A stretch of DNA of 64,000 nt. Origin: Eubacterium uniforme. GTDB lineage: Bacteria > Bacillota > Clostridia > Lachnospirales > Lachnospiraceae. Below, piece by piece: positions 46,025 through 55,058 of the stretch. The notes under the pieces are model-generated. The model was not told where the DNA came from. It made no database searches and was given only the letters and a program-made list of their open reading frames with translations. The position numbers and the translations under genes are program-made. The stretch is taken from assembly GCF_900167115.1 (NCBI RefSeq), contig NZ_FUXZ01000006.1, forward strand, positions 112,708-176,707, read 5' to 3'. The stretch's first letter is position 1. Each line of letters starts with the position of its first letter.

Positions 46025-46240
46025 TTAATTTCCATTATAATAATATGCAATCCAGGCATCCAAATCAGGTTGATTTCCTGCAAAATATAAATCAAACGAT
46101 TTCACATCTTGATAGCCTTGACGAATACCTACCTTTTTTAATTTTCCTTCATCTAAAACAGTTTTTTCTTTAGAAATAAGCTTTCCATTTTTTCTAAGAT
46201 TCGTTCTGCAATGTGTATAATCATCCTTTTTATCTCTCAT
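46025..46240 (-). CDS. small hypothetical protein
   Basis: A 71-residue basic ORF (MRDKKDDYTHCRTNLRKN onward, ending WIAYYYNGN). It has no ribosome site before this ATG. The frame is open further upstream to about 46335 and encodes KLTLVTIFSLWYNEQALRQ, a short hydrophobic stretch, so the annotated ORF may be a fragment of a longer or decayed gene. It has its own terminator. No family recognised. Confidence 0.4.
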   Translation of the reverse strand: MRDKKDDYTHCRTNLRKNGKLISKEKTVLDEGKLKKVGIRQGYQDVKSFDLYFAGNQPDLDAWIAYYYNGN

Positions 46241-46326
46241 TTTTAGCTTAAGCTGTCTCAGAGCTTGTTCATTGTACCATAAAGAAAAAATAGTAACAAG
46301 CGTTAATTTACTGTCATTATATTTTC

Positions 46327-46620
46327 CTATTCATATCTTTTACTTTCAAGATATTCATTATAATTTGCATTTGCTGCTTCACTTACTTTCTTTTCCTTCC
46401 ATCTACCAATATCAGAACATATTGCAAGCATTTCATCAACTACCATTTCTACCTTTTTGGGTTTGACATTCTGTAGGTAAACTGTCATACGATACATAAC
46501 CTGTGGGCTTCCTAAATTCTTAGCAAGTGCATCACCTAATTCCTCTGGAAATCCAAGTGCTATGATTTCTTTAATCAATTTTTCTTTTGCCTCAATCCAT
46601 TTTCTTTTATCGTAATCCAT
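46327..46620 (-). CDS. conserved small alpha-helical protein, copy 1
   Basis: The 97-residue protein (MDYDKRKWIEAKEKL, ALGFPEELGDALAKNLGSPQ, YLQNVKPKKVEMVVDEMLAICSD) is nearly identical to the protein at 51563. It is predicted helical and cytoplasmic, with no signal peptide. I do not know its function. AAGGAAAAAAT precedes the start. The duplication of this gene 5 kb away is notable. Confidence 0.75.
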   Translation of the reverse strand: MDYDKRKWIEAKEKLIKEIIALGFPEELGDALAKNLGSPQVMYRMTVYLQNVKPKKVEMVVDEMLAICSDIGRWKEKKVSEAANANYNEYLESKRYE

Positions 46621-46800
46621 ATTTTTTCCTTATAAAACCTATAATTTATCGCTACATTGTGATAATCTATCACAAAAAAATAGGTAATTCAAGTCGATCT
46701 CTTGCATTTTACTAGCATATTTTTCCGTTTTTATCGCATTTTATGAGAGTTTAACTTATATAACCACGCTAAAGATTCGCCAAACTCACTAACGAACTTC

Positions 46801-46835
46801 TTGAATATCATACCTAAAATATTGTATAATTTACT
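46801..46835 (+). promoter_or_regulatory. promoter of the HD-GYP gene
   Basis: TTGAAT (46801-46806), 18 bp, TATAAT (46825-46830). ACCTAA and TTAGGT arms surround the -10 box and may form an operator. Confidence 0.55.
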
Positions 46836-46879
46836 TAGGTATTTGTTGTAAACCATTGTTTTATTTTGGGGGCAAAATT

Positions 46880-49800
46880 ATGGTTAGATGGGGAAATTTT
46901 TCTAAGGTAGCAGCTATATCTCTAGCTGCAATAATGTCAATTACAATTCCAAAAATAAATATTACAAAACTATATGCAGAGAACGTCTCCGGGGGCGATT
47001 ATGAAGATTTAGCAATTAATCCAACAGGCGGTGAAGGATACTCGGCAGTCCTTTATGATAACACTAACGGACTACCAACGTCTGAAGCAAATGCCATCGC
47101 AGAAACCGAAGAAGGTTTCATTTGGATTGGAAGTTACAGCGGTCTTATCAGATACGACGGAAATACATTTGAAAGAGTTGATTCTACCACTGGTATTGCA
47201 AGCGTTGTAAGTTTATATGTTGATAGCAAAAACAGACTTTGGATTGGTACTAATGATAGCGGTATTGCTGTTATGGAGAATGGAAAGTACACCATGTTCA
47301 AAGATACGGAAGGTCTTAAATCCTCCTCCATCAGGGCAATTGTTGAAGATGATGAAGGTAACATTTTTATTGCCACAACAAATGGTCTTGGCATGATTGA
47401 TACTAACATGAAACTTCATGCAATTGATGAAAGTCAATTAAATGACGAGTATATTCAGGAGTTACGTAAAGGTAGTGATGGAACCATCTATGGCAATACT
47501 CTTTCCGGCGCAGTTTTTCTAATTAAAGATAAGAAAGTTACTGAATTCTATGACGGAACCAAAATGGGAATGGGACCAATTTCTACAATTCTTCCTGATC
47601 CAGAGAATAAAGATAAAATCTATTTAGGTAGCGATAATACTCTAATTTATTATGGCCACCTAGGAGATACACTTGATAAATTTGAGGAAATTAATGTTGA
47701 ACCACTATCAAGCATTAATTCCATTGAACATTTCCATGATCAATTATGGATTACTTCTGACAGAGGAATTGGAATTCTTAAAGATCGAGAATTTCAGCTT
47801 GTTAAAAACATTCCTCTCAACAATTCAATTGACCGTATGATGGCAGATTACGAAGGAAATATGTGGTTTGTATCATCTCGTCAGGGCGTTATGAAAATTG
47901 TTCCAAATCAATTTGATGATATTAGTTTTAGATACGGATTGGATAGCGCAGTAGTTAATTCAACATGTGTAAGCGATGACATTCTATATATCGGAACTGA
48001 TACTGGACTTATTGCAGTAGATAAAAGCGAGAAACTCTCAAGTATTCCAATTACAAGCATTGATACTTCTCTTGAAAACTTCAAAGAATCTGATAATCTT
48101 CTTGAATTATTAAAAGATACAAGAATAAGATCCATTATCAAGGATTCAACCGGCAAACTTTGGTTTTCAACATACAGTTCACTTGGACTTGTTGAATATT
48201 ATAAAGGTAAAGTTAAAACTTATACTTCGAAAGGAGGCCTGCCTTCTGACAGAATCAGAGTTGTTAGTGAAAAAAGCGACGGCACCATAATGGTTGCCAC
48301 TAGTGGTGGTCTTGTATTAATAAAAGATGATGAAATAAAGGAAACATTTGCTGAAGGAAATGGACTTTCAAATACTGAAATACTTACAGTTTGCGAAGGT
48401 GATGATGGCAAAATTCTCCTAGGTTCCGACGGTAATGGAATTTACATTTTGGATGGAAATAATATAAGAAATCTTGGTGTCGACGATGGCCTTAGTTCAG
48501 AAGTTGTCATGAGAATCAAAAAGGATAGTAAGAGAAAGCTGTACTGGATAATTACAAGTAATTCGCTTGCATACCTTAAGGATGGCAAGATTACAACCAT
48601 CAGCAAGTTCCCATACTCTAACAACTTCGATATGTATGAGAATAAAGATGGCAAGATGTGGATACTTAGTAGCAACGGAATCTATGTTATTTCTTCCGAT
48701 GACCTCCTTAAAAACGAGAATATTTCACCTGTATTTTATAGTAGGGATAATGGCATTCCATATATCACGACAGCTAACTCATATAGCTACTTAAGTGACG
48801 AAGGAAATCTCTACATTGCCGGAAACGCTGGTGTTGTAAAAGTAAATATTGATAAGCCAAATGAAAATGTCGACAATTTAAAAGTTGCCGTTCCATACAT
48901 TGAGGCTGATGGCGAATTCATAAATGCTGACAAAAATGGAAAAATCGTTATTCCAGCAAATGTCAAGCGTATCACAATTTACAGTTACGTTTACACCTAC
49001 TCGTTAACTAATCCTAAAGTTACTTATCATCTAAAGGGATTTGATAAGGATACGATTACTGTTGACAGGAAGGATTTAGAGCCAGTTGTTTATACAAATT
49101 TAGATGGCGGAACTTATGAATTTGTTATTTCACTTCAGACTTCACTTGGTGAAGGTTATAAAGAAGTTTCAGTTATAATCGAAAAGAAAAAAGCAATCTT
49201 TGAACAGCTTTGGTTTAAAATCTTAATGGGACTTTTAGTTGTTGCTGTTGTAGCATGCGCTGTAATGTACTATGTTCATAGAAAGACAAAAGCCTTACTT
49301 AAGAAGGAAAAAGAAAATAGACTTTTCATTAGAGAGATGATTGAAGCATTTGCTAAGACAATTGATATGAAGGATAAATATACCAATGGTCATTCAAAGC
49401 GAGTTGCCGAATATACGGTGATGCTTGCGAAGGAATTAGGTTACGATGAAGAGACCGTTGATAAGTATTATAATATCGCACTACTTCATGACATTGGTAA
49501 GATTGCGGTGCCATCTTCGGTACTTAATAAACCTGGTAAACTTACTGATCAGGAATTTAATATCATCAAGTCGCATTCAGCTAAGGGCTATCAAGTTCTT
49601 AAAGACATAAGCATTATGCCTGAGCTTGCTATTGGCGCTGGTTCTCATCATGAAAGACCCGACGGCAATGGCTATCCTAAAGGTCTTAAGGGTGATGAAA
49701 TTCCAAGAGTTGCGCAGATTATTGCAGTTGCAGACACATTCGATGCTATGTATTCAGACAGACCTTACAGAAAGCGAATGAATTTCGAAAAGGCAATTTC

Positions 49801-49999
49801 CATCATCAAGGAAGTTTCTGGAACCCAGCTTGAACCTGATGTAGTTGATGCCTTCCTCCGCCTAGTAGATAAAGGCGAATTTAGAGCTCCGGATGATGAC
49901 GGTGGCGGCACAACTGAGGATATTAATAATATTCATAAGAAGCAGGATGAAGAAGCTAAAGCTGGTGGGGATGGAGTTAAGGAAGATAAAACTGAGTAG
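46880..49999 (+). CDS. propeller sensor fused to HD-GYP phosphodiesterase
   Basis: A 1039-residue receptor: signal peptide, then two-component-type Reg_prop propeller repeats over residues about 40-660 (recurring IWIGSYSGLIRYDG, LWIGTNDSGIAVM, MWFVSSRQGVMKI), a Y_Y_Y-like domain (about 690-770), one membrane helix (LWFKILMGLLVVAVVACAVM) and a cytoplasmic HD-GYP domain with NGHSKRVAEY, LLHDIGKIAVP and HHERPDGNGYP. HD-GYP enzymes degrade cyclic di-GMP, so an external (probably carbohydrate-related) signal would control its level. Start MVRWGN follows GGGGGC; a longer upstream frame begins at a poor TTG. Confidence 0.9.
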   Translation: MVRWGNFSKVAAISLAAIMSITIPKINITKLYAENVSGGDYEDLAINPTGGEGYSAVLYDNTNGLPTSEANAIAETEEGFIWIGSYSGLIRYDGNTFERVDSTTGIASVVSLYVDSKNRLWIGTNDSGIAVMENGKYTMFKDTEGLKSSSIRAIVEDDEGNIFIATTNGLGMIDTNMKLHAIDESQLNDEYIQELRKGSDGTIYGNTLSGAVFLIKDKKVTEFYDGTKMGMGPISTILPDPENKDKIYLGSDNTLIYYGHLGDTLDKFEEINVEPLSSINSIEHFHDQLWITSDRGIGILKDREFQLVKNIPLNNSIDRMMADYEGNMWFVSSRQGVMKIVPNQFDDISFRYGLDSAVVNSTCVSDDILYIGTDTGLIAVDKSEKLSSIPITSIDTSLENFKESDNLLELLKDTRIRSIIKDSTGKLWFSTYSSLGLVEYYKGKVKTYTSKGGLPSDRIRVVSEKSDGTIMVATSGGLVLIKDDEIKETFAEGNGLSNTEILTVCEGDDGKILLGSDGNGIYILDGNNIRNLGVDDGLSSEVVMRIKKDSKRKLYWIITSNSLAYLKDGKITTISKFPYSNNFDMYENKDGKMWILSSNGIYVISSDDLLKNENISPVFYSRDNGIPYITTANSYSYLSDEGNLYIAGNAGVVKVNIDKPNENVDNLKVAVPYIEADGEFINADKNGKIVIPANVKRITIYSYVYTYSLTNPKVTYHLKGFDKDTITVDRKDLEPVVYTNLDGGTYEFVISLQTSLGEGYKEVSVIIEKKKAIFEQLWFKILMGLLVVAVVACAVMYYVHRKTKALLKKEKENRLFIREMIEAFAKTIDMKDKYTNGHSKRVAEYTVMLAKELGYDEETVDKYYNIALLHDIGKIAVPSSVLNKPGKLTDQEFNIIKSHSAKGYQVLKDISIMPELAIGAGSHHERPDGNGYPKGLKGDEIPRVAQIIAVADTFDAMYSDRPYRKRMNFEKAISIIKEVSGTQLEPDVVDAFLRLVDKGEFRAPDDDGGGTTEDINNIHKKQDEEAKAGGDGVKEDKTE

Positions 50000-50036
50000 T
50001 TTCTTGTTAATAATTGTAAACTATTCTTAGTTGATC

Positions 50037-50073
50037 AAAAAGCAGAGGGTATATTTTATACCCTCTGCTTTTT
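50037..50073. terminator. bidirectional terminator
   Basis: AAAAAGCAGAGGGTATA / TATACCCTCTGCTTTTT stem. It ends the HD-GYP gene (+) and, on the minus strand, lies directly after the hairpin repeat array and the acetyltransferase gene. Confidence 0.93.
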
Positions 50074-50074
50074 G

Positions 50075-50825
50075 CTTTCCTATTCTTAATTTTTCCCAAT
50101 AAGAAAGACGTTTCACTTTCCCAACTTGCTTTTGTAACTTTAAAATGCTTTCCGATCCTAAATTTTTGCCAATAGGAAAGACTTTCCACAGCCGCAACTT
50201 ACTTTTGTAACTTCTTTATGCTTTCTTTTCTTCAATTTTTGCCAAAAAGAAAGACTTCCCACAATCTCAGCTTGCTTTTGTAACTTTATTATGCTTTCTT
50301 TTCTTCATTTTTCGCAAAAAAGAAAGACTTCCCACAGCCCCAACTTGCTTCCATAACTTTATTATGCTTTCCTATCCTAAATTTTTCGCCAACAAGAAAG
50401 ACTTCCCACAGCCCCAACTTGCTTTTGTATCTTTAAAATGCTTTCCTATTCTAAATTTTCACCAATAGGAAAGACTTCCCACCTCCACAACTTACTTTTG
50501 TAACTTCTTTATGCTTTCTTTTCTTCAATTTTTGCCAAAAAGAAAGACTTCCCACAGTCTCAGCTTGCTTTTGTATCTTTAAAATGCTTTCCTATCCTAT
50601 ATTTTCGCCAATAAGAAAGCATTCCCACCTCCCCAACTTGCTTTTTCAAACCTTAAAATGCTTTCCTTTTCTTAGTTTTTCCCAAATAGGAAAGCATTTC
50701 CACTACCCCAACTTGCTTTTTCAAACCTTAAAATGCTTTCCTATTCTTAATTTTTTCCAAATAAGAAAGCATTCCCACCTCCGCAACTTAATTTCGTAGC
50801 TTTATAATGCTTTCACAACCATATT
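50075..50825 (-). repeat. array of about ten 73-bp hairpin repeats
   Basis: Units of 73-75 bp (diverged, about 70-90% alike) fill the 840-bp non-coding gap between the HD-GYP gene and the acetyltransferase. Each unit has CTTTC-YTWTT and AATARRAAAG-type arms around an AT loop, followed by an ACTTCCCAC...CAACTTGCTTTTGTAACTTT stretch. The arms covary: perfect CTTTCCTATT/AATAGGAAAG, CTTTCTTTT/AAAAGAAAG, and units where mismatches would be G-U pairs in the minus-strand RNA. The array would form the 3' end of the minus-strand acetyltransferase transcript. A related array is at 59295. Confidence 0.9.
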
Positions 50826-50836
50826 ATGCTTTCCAT

Positions 50837-51448
50837 TTATTTATAATCATCGACATCAAACTTCTTATTCTTATAATAATAGTCCCTGTCTGCCTCTGTG
50901 ATTTCTCTTATTACCTTGCATGGATTACCTGCTGCTATCATGTTATCAGGAATATCCTTTGTAACTACACTTCCTGCGCCGATAACAACATTATCTCCAA
51001 TTGTAACACCTGGCAAAATCACGCTATTTCCACCTATCCATACATTATTTCCAATCATAACGGGAATTCCGTACTCATATCCTGAATTACGTGATTCTGG
51101 ATGAATCGGATGACCCGCTGTATAAATCGAAACATTTGGCGCGATTTGTGCGTGATCTCCAATCGTAACCTTAGCGACATCAAGAACTGTAAAATTATAA
51201 TTTGCAAAAAACTCCTCACCTACTTCAATATTCTTCCCATAATCACAATGAAAAGGTGCTTCAATATTCACATAATCTCCAGTCTTGCCAAGGATTTCCT
51301 TTATCAGTTCAGACTTTCTTTCTCTTTCACTTGGTCTTAAATTATTATATTCATAAATTAGTTCTTTACATTCCATACGTTCCTCTGATAATCCATCAAG
51401 CCACGCCTTGTATGGAAGTCCATTTAACATTCTTTCTTTTTGTGTCAT
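50837..51448 (-). CDS. maa: sugar/maltose O-acetyltransferase
   Basis: A 203-residue left-handed beta-helix acetyltransferase that moves acetyl from acetyl-CoA onto a sugar hydroxyl. It shows the Maa N-terminal helix region (MTQKERMLNGLPY), the catalytic His region TAGHPIHPESR and the hexapeptide repeats (IGNNVWIGGNSVILPGVTIGDNVVIGAGSVVTKDIP). Length and motifs agree with maltose/galactoside acetyltransferases. A leader region duplicated before the GNAT gene lies upstream; the 73-bp hairpin array lies downstream. Confidence 0.93.
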   Translation of the reverse strand: MTQKERMLNGLPYKAWLDGLSEERMECKELIYEYNNLRPSERERKSELIKEILGKTGDYVNIEAPFHCDYGKNIEVGEEFFANYNFTVLDVAKVTIGDHAQIAPNVSIYTAGHPIHPESRNSGYEYGIPVMIGNNVWIGGNSVILPGVTIGDNVVIGAGSVVTKDIPDNMIAAGNPCKVIREITEADRDYYYKNKKFDVDDYK

Positions 51449-51545
51449 AGTTTAAATTCCCCTCAATACATTTCCAAATATTCTTATTTACATTTCATAG
51501 TATTAATGTCATCATGAAACATCCTATTTTTCTATACATGTTTCT
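51449..51545 (-). repeat. duplicated leader, copy 1
   Basis: About 90 bp upstream of the maa gene match 52650-52740 upstream of the GNAT gene, including TCAATACATTT, ATCATGAAACA and CTATTTTTCTATA segments. ACATT/AATGT arms around a short spacer form an inverted repeat conserved in both copies, which suggests a common operator or promoter. Confidence 0.75.
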
Positions 51546-51562
51546 TTTCGTCGTATTTATAC

Positions 51563-51856
51563 TTATTCATATCTCTTACTTTCGAGATACTCACTGTAAT
51601 TTGCATTAGCTGCTTCGCTTTCTTTCTTTTCTTTCCATCTTCCAATATCAGAACATATGGCAAGCATCTCATCAACCACCATTTCTGCTTTCTTTGGTTT
51701 AACATTTTGAAGATAAACCGTCATGCGATACATAGCCTGTGGGCTTCCAAGATTCTTTACCACAGCATCGCCTAACTCCTCTGGAAATCCAAGAGCAACT
51801 ACTTCTCTAATTAACTCTTCCCTGGCCTTGGCCCATTTTCTTTTATCGTAATCCAT
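51563..51856 (-). CDS. conserved small alpha-helical protein, copy 2
   Basis: A 97-residue paralogue of the gene at 46327 (MDYDKRKWAKAREELIRE, ALGFPEELGDAVVKNLGSPQ, YLQNVKPKKAEMVVDEMLAICSD). It sits 16 bp downstream of the GNAT gene and is probably in its operon. The start MDYDKR is chosen by the paralogue and by AAGGTG 9 nt before it. Function unknown. Confidence 0.75.
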   Translation of the reverse strand: MDYDKRKWAKAREELIREVVALGFPEELGDAVVKNLGSPQAMYRMTVYLQNVKPKKAEMVVDEMLAICSDIGRWKEKKESEAANANYSEYLESKRYE

Positions 51857-51872
51857 TCTTTTATACACCTTA

Positions 51873-52649
51873 TTATTTTAAATTTTGATTCATATCGTCT
51901 ATGACTTTTTTTGGTTTTACCGTCATTTCTGCCCATGCTGGCAAGAAGCCACTTTTCATGGCATTACGTGCTGATCTAATGTTTGACCAGGCTGTACAAT
52001 AGAATGGAATCTTTTCTCTTTCAAGGATTTCATATGCTAATCTTGATGTTATGGATTTCGCTATTCCCTTTCTACGGTATTCTGGCAGTACATCTACGCC
52101 TATTTGCCACATGTCTTTTGCATCTGCTGAACATCCTGATAGTCCAACTAATTTTCCTTTTTCATATGCGCCTACTCCGAGTACATCAAGGTGCTTTCTA
52201 TCTTTGCATAATGCATTTGACCATTGCGGTAGGTATAATTCTTCAAAGTCTTCTTTTCCTAGTACTCTCAATTCAAAATCACATGGTATATTACTTAATC
52301 TACTCATATCCGGTAGGTAGTACTCTGCCATGAAGCAGACACCCTTTCCCATAGGATTAATCTTTTCATTTAGCCAATACATATTCGGTGTTTCAAAGCA
52401 ATGATAAAACTCATATAAACTAACATATTCTTTTACAACTTTTAACATATCTTCACTGGCCCCAACAACGATATTACTTCCATATGATATGAAATTGCAT
52501 CCAATTGGTAGTTCGTAGTATTTCTTTGCATCCGTACCTAATTTGAGTGGTACCACCACGTTTTCTTTTTTTATAAAATCTTCTGTTTTACATCCTATGT
52601 CTTCTGCTGACTGTTTCATAGCAACCTGCAGAATTTCTTTGTTTGTCAT
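51873..52649 (-). CDS. GNAT N-acetyltransferase
   Basis: The 258-residue protein has a C-terminal GNAT domain (about 120-250) with the acetyl-CoA loop VDVLPEYRRKGIAKSITS and WSNIRSARNAMKSGFLPAW. The N-terminal 110 residues are of unclear fold (GCNFISYGSNIVVGAS). Substrate unknown. It follows the duplicated leader and precedes the small helical protein gene. Confidence 0.88.
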   Translation of the reverse strand: MTNKEILQVAMKQSAEDIGCKTEDFIKKENVVVPLKLGTDAKKYYELPIGCNFISYGSNIVVGASEDMLKVVKEYVSLYEFYHCFETPNMYWLNEKINPMGKGVCFMAEYYLPDMSRLSNIPCDFELRVLGKEDFEELYLPQWSNALCKDRKHLDVLGVGAYEKGKLVGLSGCSADAKDMWQIGVDVLPEYRRKGIAKSITSRLAYEILEREKIPFYCTAWSNIRSARNAMKSGFLPAWAEMTVKPKKVIDDMNQNLK

Positions 52650-52740
52650 ATGTTAAATTCCTTTCAATACATTTTCAAAACTACTTATTCACATTACATA
52701 ATACTAATGTTATCATGAAACACCTTATTTTTCTATATAG
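52650..52740 (-). repeat. duplicated leader, copy 2
   Basis: Matches the leader at 51449-51545, including the ACATTA/TAATGT inverted repeat (minus strand). Nothing else stands out in 52740-52847. Confidence 0.75.
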
Positions 52741-52847
52741 CTTATTAAAGATTCATCTAATCGCCGAAACCGCTTCTCTTATTTGAGATTGTATCACGGT
52801 CGTCAAATGCTAAAAAGCAAGTTTTCAGCACTTTCCTCGTCGTGTAA

Positions 52848-52877
52848 ACAAAAAAGTCAGCCCTAACGGACTGACTT
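52848..52877 (-). terminator. intrinsic terminator
   Basis: AAGTCAGTCCG / GGCTGACTT stem followed by TTTTTTG on the minus strand. The sequence after it (CGACGAGGAAA) also follows the thi terminator at about 1550-1565. Confidence 0.85.
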
Positions 52878-52882
52878 TATCC

Positions 52883-54781
52883 TTATTTAACCACTACCTT
52901 TTTATTTCCTGCTTTTCTAAACTTCTTAGCATAAGATTTCTTGTTCTTCTTAGGTACTGTGATTACAAGTTTCTTTGATGTTTTCTTAATTGCATTCTTA
53001 CCTACATTCTTAAGTTTCTTAGACTTAATTATAATCTTAGTAAGTTTCTTATCTGCGTAAAATGCTTTCGCTCCAATGCTTCTAACATTTTTTCCAATAG
53101 TAACCTTTTTTAGTTTCTTAAGTTTACTAAATGCCTTATTTCCAATTGAAACAACTCTATATTTAACGCCATCATATGTAACAAAAGCGCCAACGCTTAT
53201 CTTCTTAACTGTTTTTTTCTTAACTCCAACAACTGAAACTTCACCTATATTTTTACCATCTTTGGTTCCTGCCTTAAGAACTTTGTACTTAAGATTTTTT
53301 ACAGCAAATTTAGTTACTACTACTTGACCTTCAGGCTTAACTTCAGCTTCTTTTTTAGGAATCTTAATAATATCACGACTTGAACCAGTTACGATATTTA
53401 CATTCTTTGAGATTTTTATTATTGGTTTCTCAGTATTTGTTCCATATGTTCCTACTATATCCTTAGGGAGCAACTCCTTTAAATTATCAGGAATTACGAT
53501 AAATATGTTTCCATCATTAATAGTAGCTGATTTTCCAGCAAGGATTGGATTTTCAAAATCTATCTTATCCTTATCAATATCTGTATCTTCATATTGAACA
53601 ATAATAACTCCATCATTTATAACTATATCAGAACCATAAAATACTGCTCTATAGCAATTATTATTAGGTGTATTTGTTTTTTCAGTACACTTTACAACTG
53701 CATTTATAGTTCCGCCATTCATTTTAAATAATCTAGCACTAAGTATTCCATAAAAAGTTTCTCTATTTGAATTAATCTCTCCGCCGTTTATTTCCATGGT
53801 TGTAGCATATATTCCTATATAGACTCCACCCTTGCCACCATTTATATTAATTTTTCCATTTTGAAGAGTCAATTTACCAAATACTTCCATTATAGTATTA
53901 GAATAATCGTAATCAAAATTAATGACTGGTCCATCAATAGTCAAATCATAAGTACTATAAATACCATCTCTATATTGATATGATTCCGAATCTGAAGCAT
54001 CCTTATAATCATCAAAAGTTAATGTACCATTTCCTGTAATCTTTACTGGAGCATCTATCTTTATTATTCCTTCATTAATACAAGAACTCTTTATAATGTT
54101 CTCACCAACAACTTTTATCTCTACAACTGGTTCATCCGAAAGAATATCAGGATAGCCATATATATAAAATCCATTATTGCCTTTATAATTATTTAAAGTA
54201 AAAACCTTTGTTTTCTTATCATATGTAAGACCGACATTTTTATAATTTTCTAAATCCAAAGCATGACTTGTTTCATATCCAGTATTTGTATTTCTTTCAT
54301 ATACCCATACGCCACATCCATAATCATATCCTTCTGGAACTTTAGCAACTTTAATATTGTAGTTATCGGTAATTTCACCCTCCATACCACATTCAAAATA
54401 GTATGTCGATCCTTTCTTAACTTTTACTAAAGTTCCAATATTATACTCGCTTCCTGTTTTCATAGGATCATTAATGTTACCTATACATTTTCTTACATAA
54501 TTACCATCTTTATCATAGATATACATATCTGGTCTTATTTTACTGCTATCAGTATATACTATTACTGTATCATCCGTACTTGAAACATATTTTACGTACT
54601 TATTTTCATATGCCTGCTTAATAGAAATTGCTACGCTATCACCAGGTTTTGATAATGTCCCTACAAGATTAGCTTCAATTTCATCTTTCATATTTTCTGC
54701 AGCATTAACATTCTGCGAAAACACTCCGCCACTTATCATCAGACAAATAGCAAATACTAGTCCAAATATTTTCTTATTCAT
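52883..54781 (-). CDS. secreted BspA-like protein, distant family member
   Basis: A 632-residue exported relative of the 33.6-40.8 kb family: signal peptide (MNKKIFGLVFAICLMISGGV, cut near VNA), N-terminal module VGTLSKPGDSVAIS, a beta-helix-like middle with GNGTLTFDDY, INGGKGGVYIG and MNGGTINAVV repeats, and an LRR_5-type C-terminus (NKAFSKLKKLKKVTIGKNVRSIGAKAFYADKKLT) with Lys-rich tail KKVVVK. The start MNKKIFG is chosen because GTGGAGGGCG precedes it. Surface role unknown. Confidence 0.84.
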   Translation of the reverse strand: MNKKIFGLVFAICLMISGGVFSQNVNAAENMKDEIEANLVGTLSKPGDSVAISIKQAYENKYVKYVSSTDDTVIVYTDSSKIRPDMYIYDKDGNYVRKCIGNINDPMKTGSEYNIGTLVKVKKGSTYYFECGMEGEITDNYNIKVAKVPEGYDYGCGVWVYERNTNTGYETSHALDLENYKNVGLTYDKKTKVFTLNNYKGNNGFYIYGYPDILSDEPVVEIKVVGENIIKSSCINEGIIKIDAPVKITGNGTLTFDDYKDASDSESYQYRDGIYSTYDLTIDGPVINFDYDYSNTIMEVFGKLTLQNGKININGGKGGVYIGIYATTMEINGGEINSNRETFYGILSARLFKMNGGTINAVVKCTEKTNTPNNNCYRAVFYGSDIVINDGVIIVQYEDTDIDKDKIDFENPILAGKSATINDGNIFIVIPDNLKELLPKDIVGTYGTNTEKPIIKISKNVNIVTGSSRDIIKIPKKEAEVKPEGQVVVTKFAVKNLKYKVLKAGTKDGKNIGEVSVVGVKKKTVKKISVGAFVTYDGVKYRVVSIGNKAFSKLKKLKKVTIGKNVRSIGAKAFYADKKLTKIIIKSKKLKNVGKNAIKKTSKKLVITVPKKNKKSYAKKFRKAGNKKVVVK

Positions 54782-54991
54782 TTCGCCCTCCACGTTTTAT
54801 TTATTATAGATTATTAAATCAAATCTCTTCACATAATAAATACACATAGGGAATCTCAAATGTGACATAACAAAAAAATGCCCAAAAGTGCACTTAAAAA
54901 AAATTTTTATAAAATGTCCGGAAATGGATTTTTGAATCGTATAGTTAGTGAAAAAGGTAAATAACGCGTATTTATTTTGAACTTTAAAAAA

Positions 54992-55033
54992 ATCAAAAAA
55001 TAAAAATCAAAAAATAAAAATCAAAAAATAAAA
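54992..55033. repeat. three 14-bp direct repeats
   Basis: ATCAAAAAATAAAA occurs three times in tandem directly upstream of the ribosome site of the gene at 55059. It may change the spacing or A-richness of the promoter or leader. The rest of 54794-55058 shows no gene. Confidence 0.85.
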
Positions 55034-55058
55034 TTATGTATGATAAGGAGAAATAAAA

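Noticed and set aside
46025-46240. Second RiPP or bacteriocin precursor for the ABC-2 exporter at 42999-45972
   Set aside because: It lacks a ribosome site and leader-like features, is separated from the operon by a terminator, and its frame continues upstream without a start.
50075-50825. CRISPR array
   Set aside because: Units are 73 bp and diverge along their whole length; there are no constant repeats separating unique spacers, and no cas genes were seen.
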